Source: Acanthaster planci
Lineage: Eukaryota > Echinodermata > Asteroidea > Valvatida > Acanthasteridae
Direction: 5' to 3'
Assembly (NCBI RefSeq): GCF_001949145.1
Contig: NW_019091596.1
Coordinates: 318,851-382,850, forward strand
Length of the DNA stretch: 64,000 bases
This document shows, in pieces, positions 25,601 through 37,708 of this stretch (positions within the stretch are counted from its first letter, which is position 1; each line of letters begins with the position of its first letter). Below the pieces are notes generated by a model that saw nothing but the letters and a program-made list of their open reading frames with translations, made no database searches and was not told where the DNA came from. The position numbers and the translations under genes are program-made.

Positions 25601-28600
25601 TAATAGTAATTGAAAATATTTCAAGGTAGCACAAATGATCTGTTCAGCCGTCTTTTTAGCAGTCTGTTTAGCTGTCTGTTTTTAGTCAAGGTAGCTAGTT
25701 TTACTGAAACACAAAGTCATTGCAGTCATTTTTTTAAAGTGTGCCTAAATGAAAACTCTGTGTAGTGGACAAGGTGTGGACCTTAGAAACCAAAACCAAT
25801 GCAGAGCTTGTAAAATAGGCCAATTGTGTTGATTCTTACAGTTTGATAAGAAACAATTTAGTTTTGAAAGAAATAAAATCGTAATCACGATTCAGTAATT
25901 TATCAAGCACCTGATTTTCTGCTGTACAATATCTGATGATTAAGTTTAGACATGAGCCCTCCCCACGTCTGTTGTCAGAGACTGTCAAGAGATTATTAAC
26001 TGTCCCCGCTCCACTTTGTTATTGTTCATCATCGTAATGAGGCCCTGGTCTCATTAATACTGTACTGATCAATCATGATATACAGCTTGCCATTGCTCAG
26101 CCCTAGTATACATGTAGGAAGGATAATAGCTATTTCTTTCATCCACAAAGAACCAACGTAGCCTGTAACTCAACTAACGTCAGTGCATGCCTCGGTGAAT
26201 CTATCAAAGGTGTCAATCAGAGTCTTGAAGACTTGGGAAAAGATTAGCTACAGTCAACACCGCTATGGGTGCTTTGAGCAATCATTCTCTTGCGGTTGAG
26301 CCAAACCAACAGGGATTTGCTGATGGACTATTAATGTCATCCTTGCTTTTGGCTTGAGCCGCATTAGATGTATTGGGAGAGTTTGGTCTACAAGTGAGCA
26401 ATGTTAATAGCGGTTGCATGAGTATTCTATGTGTTGACGGACTCAAGCATTGTGACATTATTTTGAAACAGCTATGGATCTACAGACATCAGTGCCATCT
26501 ACAGGGATTCCTGGCTCCTTCAAGGCCAGCTCACTCCTGATTGGTATTGATATTTCTATTGGCATTGTGGGAGTGATTGGAAATCTCCTTGTTGGTCTGA
26601 CAATCCTCAAGAGCAAAGCTTTGCACACCCTCACCCACTATTTTCTCCTCAGTCTTGCAATAGCCGACAGTCTGGTGTGCATCACTGGTATTGTACATGC
26701 ATATGTCATAACGGAATATGACAATCGCACACAGGAGGTTGAAGTGCTTTATACAGTGGTTAATTATATGGAAAGATCTTTGACTGGGCAGTCGGCACTA
26801 TCTCTGCTGTTGGTTACCTTTGAACGATTCATAGGTATCGTTCAACCACTGCATCACTGCAGTTTCTTTACAAGGAGAAAGGTCACCCTTCTTATCCTGT
26901 TTGTTTGGATTGTGCCTGCCTTTATAGAAATTTCAGGAACAATTTGGTTTGGTGTGCTAAAACAAAACTGTGGCGAGCATTTCTTACCTGGATGTGATCC
27001 ATACCCTCTAGGGTTTATTTTCATAGTCATGAATGTCCTGCTGCTGTTTGTTGTGCCAGCTGCAGCAATGATCTGGATGTACATTCAGATTTTGAGGAAT
27101 CTCAAGCAGAGCGCCCGTAGAAGGCAGAATCTTGGAATGCAGCATCCCAACGAACTGCAGCGAGCCAGGCAGAAGCTGATCCATGCGCTGCTGCTGGTCA
27201 TCCTTGCATTTCTTGCCCTCATTATGCCACAGAACGTCATGTACATTGTGTTACTGTTCATGTACCAGGAGCCAGAGAATCAGTCAATCCTGGTACTCTT
27301 TCAATTTGCAATGATCTTGCTGGTTGCTAACTCTGCGGTCAACCCCATCCTTTATGCACTCAAGTATGACAAGTTCCAGCAGGAGGTAATATCTGCACTT
27401 TGCTGTAGGTTAAAGACTTCTGAGAACCAACCAGTACCAGATGTCAAGAGATATACGGGAGACACACCAGTTTCTCAGCAAGCAAAACATCAAGCCACAC
27501 CCATGTGCTATGAAAGTTGTGTTTAGGATCTTATTCAGTGTTTTTAGACAGTAATTTGTGCCTTTTCAAAGTAGTTTGTAACAGAGTTTATGGTTCAGTT
27601 GGTGAAGTACATAGAGTTGTGTCAAGTTCAGACGTTTTAATTGTTCATTAAGGTTGAAGAAATTACTCCCTTGACATTGGGCTTGTACGTGATTGTTTAT
27701 TCCTTGATCTGTTCCAAAGAAAAACTATCAAGTGAAAAATGTGCCTGGCCAGGGAGTTTATTCCTATTGACGGAAGCACTAGAACATGGGGTACTAGGAT
27801 TGCAGTGCTAAGATGGCTAATGCAGTGCTTTACATTACTGAAAGGTGTCCTTGACAGTCTGTGAGACTGTGGATGTATGCGCCTTTCAATTAAGACTTTT
27901 CTTTTCATGTGGGGGTATTCAGTTTTTCGTTGAAGAGTTTATTCTCTACATTGTGGTGTATGTCGGACATAGAGATCCTATTCTGCAAACAATGCTGCTT
28001 TGAAAGTTGTCCGAAAGTTTGTCATTTGAATATCTAGGTGTAGTCATTGTTTCACCATCATAAATTTACTAGTGCTGTTCCAGGTCAGCAATTACAACTT
28101 CATTCCTTGGACTTACATGTACATGTAAACTGTATTTGTGTAATGACAATATTAGCTGTTTGCTCTATAGTTAAATTTGAAAATTTTTTAGGTAGCACAA
28201 ATGATCTTTTTAGCAGTCTCTTTTCAGTCAGGGTGCCTAGTTTTACTGAAACACAAGTCATTTTAATCATCGTTTTTTAAAGCAACTATAAGAAAATGAA
28301 CGTTACAAATGACATATCATAACTGGTAAATGCATCTACAAGCACACATGCAATTCTGTGTAGGCGCATACGCCCAAACAAAATGCGACGATTCAAGTAC
28401 AACTTCCAAATATCGACTCAAATTATGAGCAAATACACACAAGAATATTGCAATAAGTTTCCCAAGTCACGTAAGAAAAGTATAAATAAAAACACAGTAA
28501 CTTTTAATCAAACGTTATTTAAACATGATGAAAACGCAAGTGAACTTACAGTCTTCAGCTTCTGATGACGTTAAACGAAGACTAACTTGAATAAACCATT

Positions 28601-31600
28601 TGCGAGTTGAATTTGAATAACATCTGGTGCACTGAGTTATCTGACTGCACGTAAACATAACGATTTGAATTCCCCAGACTAAAGACACTGTTGCAATACC
28701 TCGTGATTCAGGGCAAGCTTTTGCATAGCGACCACCATCTCTGGAGTGGACTGGTTCCTCTGTGCCCTTCTTATCCATTGAGAACAGTGTATTGTAACTG
28801 AGCAAAAGCTTGCCCCGAATTACATGTACGAGGTATAGCTACAGTGGTTTTAGTATGGAGAATTCAAGTTATGTTCACTTGAATTTAAAGAACTCAGTGC
28901 ACCAGATGTGGGTCAAAGTTCACTCGTAAGGGGCTTATTGGAATTTCCCGCACCGTTATACTCGGTTAAATCACATGGCAAAGGAACAGCGCAACGAAAA
29001 GAAAAAAATGAAAGAAAAAAATCGTATCACAAATCAGTAATACATCAAGCACCCGATATCTGCTGTCCAATATCTGATGAGTAAGTTTTGACTTGACTTT
29101 TGAGCTCCCCAAATCTGTCGTCAGAGACTGTCAAGAGATTATTAACTGTCCCCCGCACTGTCATTGTTCAACATTGTAATGAGGTCCTGGTCTCATTAAT
29201 ATACTGATCAATCATGATATATAGCTTGCCATTGCTCAGCCCTAGTATACATGCGGGAAGGGTACGAGCTGTCTGTTTCACCCACAAAGAACGAACAGCC
29301 AACATAGCCTGTAACTCTACTAACATCAGTGCATGCCTCTCTGAATTTATCAAAGGTAGCAAGCAGAGTTCTGAAGACTCAGGAAAAGAATAGCTACAAA
29401 TGTACAGTCAACACTGCTGTGGATGCGTTGAGCATTCATTCTCTTGCGGTTGAGCCAAACTAACACGGATTTGCTGATGGACTATTAACGTCATCCTTGC
29501 TTTTGGCTTGATTTGCATTAGATGTATTGGGAGAGTTTGGTCTACAAGTGAGCAATGTTAGTAGCGGTTGCATGAGTATTCTATGTGTTGATGGACTCAA
29601 GCATTGTGACATTATTTTGAAACAGCTATGGATCTACAGCCAACATCAGCACCAGCCACAGGGATGCCCGACTCCAAGGCCAGCTCACTCCTGATTGGTA
29701 TTGATATTTCTATTGGCATTGTGGGAGTGATTGGAAATCTCCTTGTTAGTCTGACAATCCTCAAGAGCAAAGCTTTGCACACCCTCACCCACTATTTTCT
29801 CCTCAGTCTTGCAATAGCTGACAGTCTGGTGTGTATCACTGGTATTGTACATGCATATGTCATAACGGAATATGACAATCGCACACAGGAGGTTGAAGTG
29901 CTTTATATAGTGGTGAATTATATGGAGAGATCTTCGACTGGGCAGTCGGCACTATCTCTGTTACTGGTCACCTTTGAACGATTCATAGGTATCGTTCGGC
30001 CACTGCATCACTGCAGTTTCTTTACAAGGAGAAAGGTCTCCTTTCTTATCCTGTTTGTTTGGGTTGTGCCTGCATTTATAGAAATTTCAGGAACAATTTG
30101 GTTAGGTGTGCTAAAACAAAACTGTGGCGAGCATTTCTTACCTGGATGTGATCCACACCCTCTAGGGTTCATTTTCATTCTCATGAATGCCCTGCTGCTG
30201 TTTGCTGTTCCAGCTGCAGCAATGATCTGGATGTACATTCAGATTTTGAGGAATCTCAAGCAGAGCGCCCGTAGAAGGCAGAATCTTGGAATGCAGCATC
30301 CCAACGAACTGCAGCGAGCCAGGCAGAAGCTGATCCATGCGCTGCTGCTGGTCATCCTTGCATTTCTTGCCCTCATTATGCCTCAGAAGGTCATGTACAT
30401 TGTGTTACTGTTCATGTACCAGGAGCCAGAGAATCAGTCAATCCTGGTACTCTTTCAATTTGCAATGATCTTGCTGGTTGCTAACTCCGCGGTCAACCCC
30501 ATCCTTTATGCGCTCAAGTATGACAAGTTCCAGCAGGAGGTAATATCTGTACTTTGCTGTAGGTTAAAGACTTCTGAGAACCAGCCAGTACCAGATGTCA
30601 AGAGAAATATGGGGTACACACCAGTTTCTCAGCAAGCAAAACATCAAGCCACACCCACGTGCTATGAAAGTTGTGTTTAGGATCTTATTCAGTGTTTTTG
30701 AGATAGTAATTTGTGCATTCTCAAAACATTTTGCAAAGCATTTTGCAAATCTTTGTTTATCCTTCAATTCTTGGCAGTTGTATCTCCATAGTGGTGATAG
30801 TGCAGAAAATAGCGAGTGCGGAAATTGCTACATGTACCGGTAGCACGGATGGCATCTTGAATAAAAAAAAAAATCGATGTAATAAATGAGCACCAACCGG
30901 CACACTGCATATACACTGACCTCATAGTGTTTGTTTTCGGTCCACTGTCAGTGCCTTGTTAATGTACATTGTACATGTGCGTATGTATTATAAGTCGGAC
31001 TGTCTGTATGTGATACTTATTGATCAGGCTTCGCTACTTCACAGGCTTTGTGTAGTTTCTTTTTTTTTTCTGAGTCATTTTTCAAGGGTTTACTTCATAA
31101 TGGTCCAGTGATATCAACTTGAAACTGAGTGCAAACATCGGTCCGGATTCTAGGATGTGCATACATGTACATGTATGTTACTCTGCCTTCATAATGATGC
31201 CACCGCCATTTGTTTTAAGAACTTTATGAAAAGCTTTTTTGTGTTTGGTTGTTCTTTTCAATATCTGTAGAATGAGACATTTTCAAATTCACTTTTTTAA
31301 GCTAAGATCTGTCATAGTACACGTATGTGCATGGGATTTGGAAAGTTCTGTGATGTCATCTGATTTCATCAAAAATGCACTTCTTTGGTTTGCATACTAA
31401 ACATTATTTGATCACCACCAAAAATTGCTTAGTTGGTATTAGTGTAAAAGTTCTCAGAACCCTATAACGCGTAATAACGGCATAATGCAGTCATCATGTG
31501 ATTTAGTTTGAACTTTTCAATATTTGTTATTTTCTTCATGACACTCTTGCTGCTGCAATTGCTCATCCAGTTTAGGTCAAAATGTACATTCAGACATTGA

Positions 31601-34600
31601 AATGTTACAGATGACGTGTTCAGAAAGGGTTGACAAATTTCACGTGTTGTGATTTGCCAATGTGTTGTAGACTCTTGGAGGTGCCCGTATTGGGTTTTGT
31701 GGTGTTGGTGTCACCACTGGTCACGTGACACACAGCTTTAACCCTAACCTTCCCCAACCACACAGAATTAAACAGTAGTAAAGTGTTTAATTCTGTGGGG
31801 ATAGGTCTGGTAGGCCCATAACAGCTGGCTTTTGCATTGGGTTTGGCATACCTCAGAAAAACAAAGTCTAACAGTCTCTGTGCACAAAGTCCCATATGGG
31901 TGTTTGGCTTTGTGTGAATGGGGAAGGTTAGGGCCAGCAACCCTTGGGCAGTTAGGGTTAAAGTGTGGTCTCTAAAGAAATATGATTGTAGCCATTAATA
32001 GGTTTTAAATAAAAATAGGAGTAACGATTGTGTTGAGATGTCTGTGTGTCATGTGTCAATTGATGACATTGAAAGTAATTACTGTAGGGCAGGTACGTGT
32101 TCAAGGCATAAAATTTGCTGCGTTCATAGGTTTTTGTGTTAGTGACTGTATGCCGTACTCACTTGATGCTGGATGACATATTAACACAAAATTTTCCTTA
32201 TTTGTTCCTCGGAGAACATGAACACTCATTTGAAGTACTCTTTTTCATTTCAGTGGTTAATGTATTAACGCATTGTGCTTGGTTGGGTCAAAGTGCGGAA
32301 GACAATCCTACACTTGGACTATGTTACTAAGTGGCCTCAGCCCTAACCAACAATAAAACGGACATGCCTTTCTTTAGTAATTAGAAATGAATTGGGGAGC
32401 CCATACCATACATGTACACATACACAAAAGAACTGGGGATGAAAGACCTCCTTTGGGTAAGCTGATTTGCTAGGGAGTGGAACCACACTTACAAGAGACA
32501 AGGTTACAATTAGCAACTCCTGCGTATTGAAACAATTGGCAGAAACACACATGCCCTCAGGTGACACCTGTACATGTGTACGCTATGGACCTTTTGTATT
32601 TGAACTGGCAGATATGCGGACATGCGCTACAATTTTTACTTGGCAGTTGAAAAAAACAGGGAGAAGAATGAAAATACTGATGCCTATTACTCAAGAGCTG
32701 TGCCTCCCTACATATTCTATGGGCGTCAGACATAAATTGCAAAGTTGAAGAATTTGCGGGAAAAAGAACTGTCCCCGGCAGCTTTTCAGGTGAGAAAATC
32801 TGACGTTAACTGGCTATAGGTGCGCCCTTCGCAGGCGAATATCAGAAAAAATTTACACAGACCAGATTAAATTCCCGTATCAAAGGTTTCTGCATCGAAA
32901 CTCTGTGATTGCATCAAATTGATACATTACCCAATCACCCTGCGTCGTTGACTGAAAAAAAAATTGAAGCTTTAGTTGATTACCGTCATGTGATGAGTCG
33001 ATTCGAGGACTCGCAGCAGATTTTCCATTTTTGAAGCAGTTTGGTGGTTTTGTTTTTATCGGTGTCACAAAAACCTTGAGATAACCGGATGTAGTTTTGT
33101 GGACAGTTACAGAGCCTCGAGTTATTTTTTTTATAAATGCCTATTCCTTTTGCAAGAAATAGTCGACCTACAAGATAAAATGATCTTTCCACTTAACTGA
33201 CTTCAAGTTACTAAGATTTTATTGTACCTTCCCAAGCGCATAAATTTTGCCGGTCGCTGGAAAAAAGGCAAGAGCTGATGCACGGCTCACACAGGACCAC
33301 CATCCAGCCCACAAAACATATTAAATATGAGGACTTAAAATTCACTTTTTATGGTGACACTCGTTCGCATTTTGCTTACTTTTATTAGGATTGCACGTGC
33401 AGTAGAACCAGTGACTTACTGTACATGCTGTATTGGCGCTTCACATGTTTCAGCATGCAGCACCTTCGTGGTTAGGTCGTCAGCACTGCGGTGCGGCTTA
33501 TGCATCGGTGTGGCTTATATGCCGACTGTAAATCTTAATTTGCCGATTTTTCCGTTCTGCGGCTTATACACCGGATGGCTTACATATTCCGAAAATTATG
33601 GTATTAAGTTTAGACTTAGTTGCGCATTAGTGGATGAGACAAACTGTTGAGAGAGCATCAGCTGTTCTCCTTAGGTTATTGTAATAATATATGTTATATG
33701 TAATAACCATCTGGTCTTTTTACTGATCTGATCAATCATGCCATACTGCTTGGCCATTATTTGCTCCAAGAGCAGTCTAAATAAAATACATGCCTCGTCG
33801 ACTATAACTGACAGGCAAATGATGCACATGTATAATTACTCATGGCAATTGCAAATTGGTTATCAGTCACAATCACTTACCCGCTTTCCCTTTGATTGAG
33901 ATGTGCCGCATGAAGTCCAAATTTCTCTCAACACACAGGGCTCATTCAGTCAGACTCAGTACAGTTCAACGCAGGCTGGCAATCCACCCTCGCCAGCTGA
34001 CACCTTGACTCCCCCAGCGACACCGGGTGGAAGGGTCCGCACCTATTCCACGGACTCTACCAAACCTCCCCAGAGGGAGGAGAAGACAGCGACAGTTGCA
34101 GAGCCAAAGCTTGAGGCCAAGGAAAAGCCAAAGGAGAAGCCCAAAGCGAAACAGGTGAAGACTGTTTTTGTGTTCCTTGCCCCTAACTTGGATGAACTTT
34201 CAATCATCGCTGAAGACCAAATTCAGTCAGCGGAGATGCCTGTCAGTAGAGTTTCATGGCAACAGAAAGATGGTCAAAATGTCACTTACCGGGATTCCAG
34301 ACTGTATGACCTCTTTTCAGTACTTTCTTTGAGACAAGACCTGACACAAGACCAGTCACAAGACCAGTCAAAAATTAAGAGGCACACAGTGACAAAGGAA
34401 TGCCTTTGTTGCAGTTTATTTAAATAGCTTGTCACTTGAATTAAGGCTGATGTTCTTGTGTTCAAGGGGTTCTAGTGGCTGTGCCTCTTAAATATGGCAA
34501 CACAATTCCATAACGCACCGTAAGTAATGGTATCTTCCAATTATGCACACTGAAAATATACATGTGTGAGTTAACCCAACAGATAGCAGCATCTGAAGCA

Positions 34601-37600
34601 ACTAGAGGCTGTTAAGACTTTTTAAATGCTTGTGTTCATGTATGTAATCTCTGCCCGGTGTGGTTTGTTGTCAGGGTGGAGGCCGGGGATGGTTCGGCGG
34701 GTTCTTCAGCAAAGTGGTTGGGCGGAGCAACCAGGTGCACCTCCCTGATGATAGCAGCAAGTCTGTAAGTGATATTCTGCAGCTTAGCATAGTCCCGGGC
34801 TTTGTGTGGAGAACACAACGTAGAAAAAATTTGAAGATAAAAACAAGATGTAATTCGCTTAATTAGAATTGTGCACGCTGTCACTGTACTTGCTAACACT
34901 TGTGAGTTGCGCTGAATTGACACCCAAAAAGCAGCAAAATAAATTGACAACCAGCATATACAGAGCCAGTGCATTGGAAACACTGTACTAAAACTTCAAA
35001 TCTGTTCTTGATTGGTTGAATCATAGGAAGATCTCCATGAACATTAATGGATTTTTACAATCTTACAGGCTTTAACCCTAACTACCCCAAACCTGCCATA
35101 CTGCAAAAGCAGGTTTTGTGAGGTTTTGGCAGGATTGGTACTGTACCTGATGAACTTCTTGTTGAATTCGTTGTACCTGGTATCAATGGTCCAGGGTCAT
35201 TGTGTATTGCGTCTGGCTTGCTGTACCAACTGTTGGACTATGCTTGGTTTGTCAGGTTTGGTAGGCCTACTGTTGCAGTGCAAGTCGTCCTATTCTGCAT
35301 AGACCCATCCACACTGTATCACTCAAGCTCCAACAGAGTCATTTTGTTGGATTTGATCAAGTTTGGTACAGTGACCTGCTTGTACAAGTACATGTACATA
35401 CATCTAGACAAATACATGTACTGTATCTGTTGGATTTGATGAGGTCCAGTATGCAAGAGCCTGGGGGGTTAGGGTTAAATTGCAAGAAGTGTTGGAAGAA
35501 TCCTCTGAAGCAGAGCTTGCTACAAATATGCATTCTTGAGAAGATCAAAGTGACCCAAATTCAGCCATGTCTTCTTCTTTCCACTGCGTGATTAGATCCA
35601 GTGGGATGAGAAGAAGAGGAAATGGGTAGATGTGAACGCCGACGAGGAAGAAGTAAGTTGGACATTCACCAAACCACATTCTCTATCCCCACTTAACCTC
35701 CTCCCTCTTTCAGAGGGCCTCTGTTAGTACTTTTCTTGATTGAACTGGGGTCGCATAAGTTCTATTCCTCGCTCCCTTTCCCTCTAACCCCCTGACGAGA
35801 CCCTTCATAATCCCTGCAGTTTGCAGGGGATTGTGCAGTATTGTGGAAGGTACACATAGACCTCCCCCACTATCACTTTACCTGGGACTCTACTGGATAC
35901 TTCCTTAATATTGAACTGTGAAGAATTTGTCACCTAAAACTGCAAAGTGGAAGATCCAGTGGGATTTATTAAGATTCTTAGCGAGGGAACTTGTTTCAAT
36001 TATCTTTCACATGCCTCGGCATCTTCCTTGTTGGTCACCTTTGCTTTTTTTCCCTTATATTCCATCTCTTGTACCAAAGAAAATGGTCATTTTCAAATTG
36101 ATCCTTTTAAGGGAAGTTCTTCATAAACAAGTTTTTTTGGTCACAAACCTACATGAAAAAAAATTTATGTTGCAAATGCAATTTGTAGAGTGAAGCAGCC
36201 CCTGCAGCCCCACCTACATTCCGCGAGCTCCAGTCGTCTGCAACACAGCCCCCTAACCCTCAGGGCGAAGGGAATGCCAAGGGACCATCTGGCCCTCCCG
36301 CCTCAGGAGACAACAAATTTAGGAGACCGGGTAAGTGCGGACCAGCCACTGAGTTTGAAAATGAGGGAAACCAGAGATGATAAGAAACATCGTAAATCAG
36401 ATCTGAAGTGCCAGACATCCTCTTTGTCTTGTCTGTGTCATGTACATGCGTATGAAGCTTCAATGAGTCTTCACAGCTTCATACACTAACTGTAAAATTT
36501 CCAGAGTCTTGACTGCTTCATTCATGTGTACTCGCTCAAGATCTCCAAGTCTGTTTCATGCATTTATTCTAATGTTTGGAAAGCTTTAACTGTTTCACAT
36601 GCTTTGAAACTCTGTTGTTTTACATACAAAGTGTTTATCATTTATTTGTTTGTATTGTATTCATTTGCTCATTGTTTTTCTCTGTCAGTGCTCAGATATT
36701 TGTAGATGCTTGTATTATGGAAATATGGACTTCTGTTAATTGTTAATGTAACTGGTACGGAAGCATATGAAGGATTCTTTTGATAAAACTCTCACAGCCA
36801 AACGGAACTATGTAGACGTGCTTCAAAGCAGTGCTAAGCCAGCGACGATCTCCTCAGCCCAGGCACCAAGCAGCCTGTTCCAAACCCTGCCCTCTGGACC
36901 TTCGGCTACCAACATGAACTTCTTTGTCCCTGCACCTGGTAGGGAAATATAAATACCTCCATTGCAGGAAAAAAAGCTGTATTTGCTTGCATGCATAAGA
37001 TGTAAACGTTCACTTGTTCCTGAACTACTGGTTAGTTTTCTACTGGACAAATCAATAAACCAGCCTGATGGAGACACTGTCACATGTTGTCAAGTTATGA
37101 ATATTTTCTTGAAATATCTTTACTTGAAAAATGATTACCAGTCATTAAAAGACAGTGAATGTGTCCTTGACGGCAGTTGTATTTTTTGATGAAAAGATTG
37201 CACACAAAAAGAATTTCATATGCATTTACATTGACTTTTGGAGTAGTTTCTTAGGTTACGTTTTACTTTGCCCTTCTTAACAAGTCTTCCACTTCTAGAT
37301 ATAAGCAAGTCCACATTTTTGAACATGCAATGTTCCACATGCAACAGATGTTTTACTCTTAAAGGCATTTCTGGATTTCAGGGTTTTTCTTCATGCATTC
37401 TGCTGTTATGTTGGATATCTAGATGAAGAATACCGGCAATAGTGTTTGTGACGATTATTCAGTAAGAGAAAATGTGTTACATATGCAGCAGAAAGGGGAC
37501 TTAGATATCCATATTGTATTACCTTAATCTCACTTGTATTACTTTCTTGGTTTACAGTCGCAGATGATGCGAGTGGTTCCATCCAGCAGGCACAAATTGC

Positions 37601-37676
37601 CAACCCCTCATCTCGCTCGCAGACACCAGCCAGCCCAGCATCACATGGGGATCAGTCAGGCATGCAGCAACAGCAA

Positions 37677-37708
<32 letters not shown>

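Larger units (their letters stand above)
23968..26473 (+). other. Spacer between GPCR 3 and 4
   Basis: Shared 3' flank, a 1005-base DNA transposon (24121-25125), then resumed shared flank and the 5' flank of unit 4. No gene is supportable; open frames at 24.3-25.1 kb lie inside the transposon and show no transposase motif. Confidence 0.65.
27527..29627 (+). other. Spacer between GPCR 4 and 5
   Basis: Shared 3' flank to about 28284, then about 700 bases foreign to the other spacers that contain a large foldback (28598-28930), then the shared 5' flank from about 29000. No gene is supportable. Confidence 0.6.
30681..33938 (+). other. 3' part of the giant SEC16 intron
   Basis: No gene is supportable. 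Contents: half a palindromic element (31621-31694), a TTAA-flanked MITE (31742-31957), a repeat with four GCGGCTTAT-like words (33475-33600) ending CGAAAATTATGGTATTAAG, and a block at 33705-33775 resembling the GPCR upstream block. Confidence 0.6.

Noticed and set aside
31742-31757. CCCTAA words as interstitial telomere repeats
   Set aside because: Only single copies at each site, and they form mirrored ends next to TTAA, which fits a transposon better.
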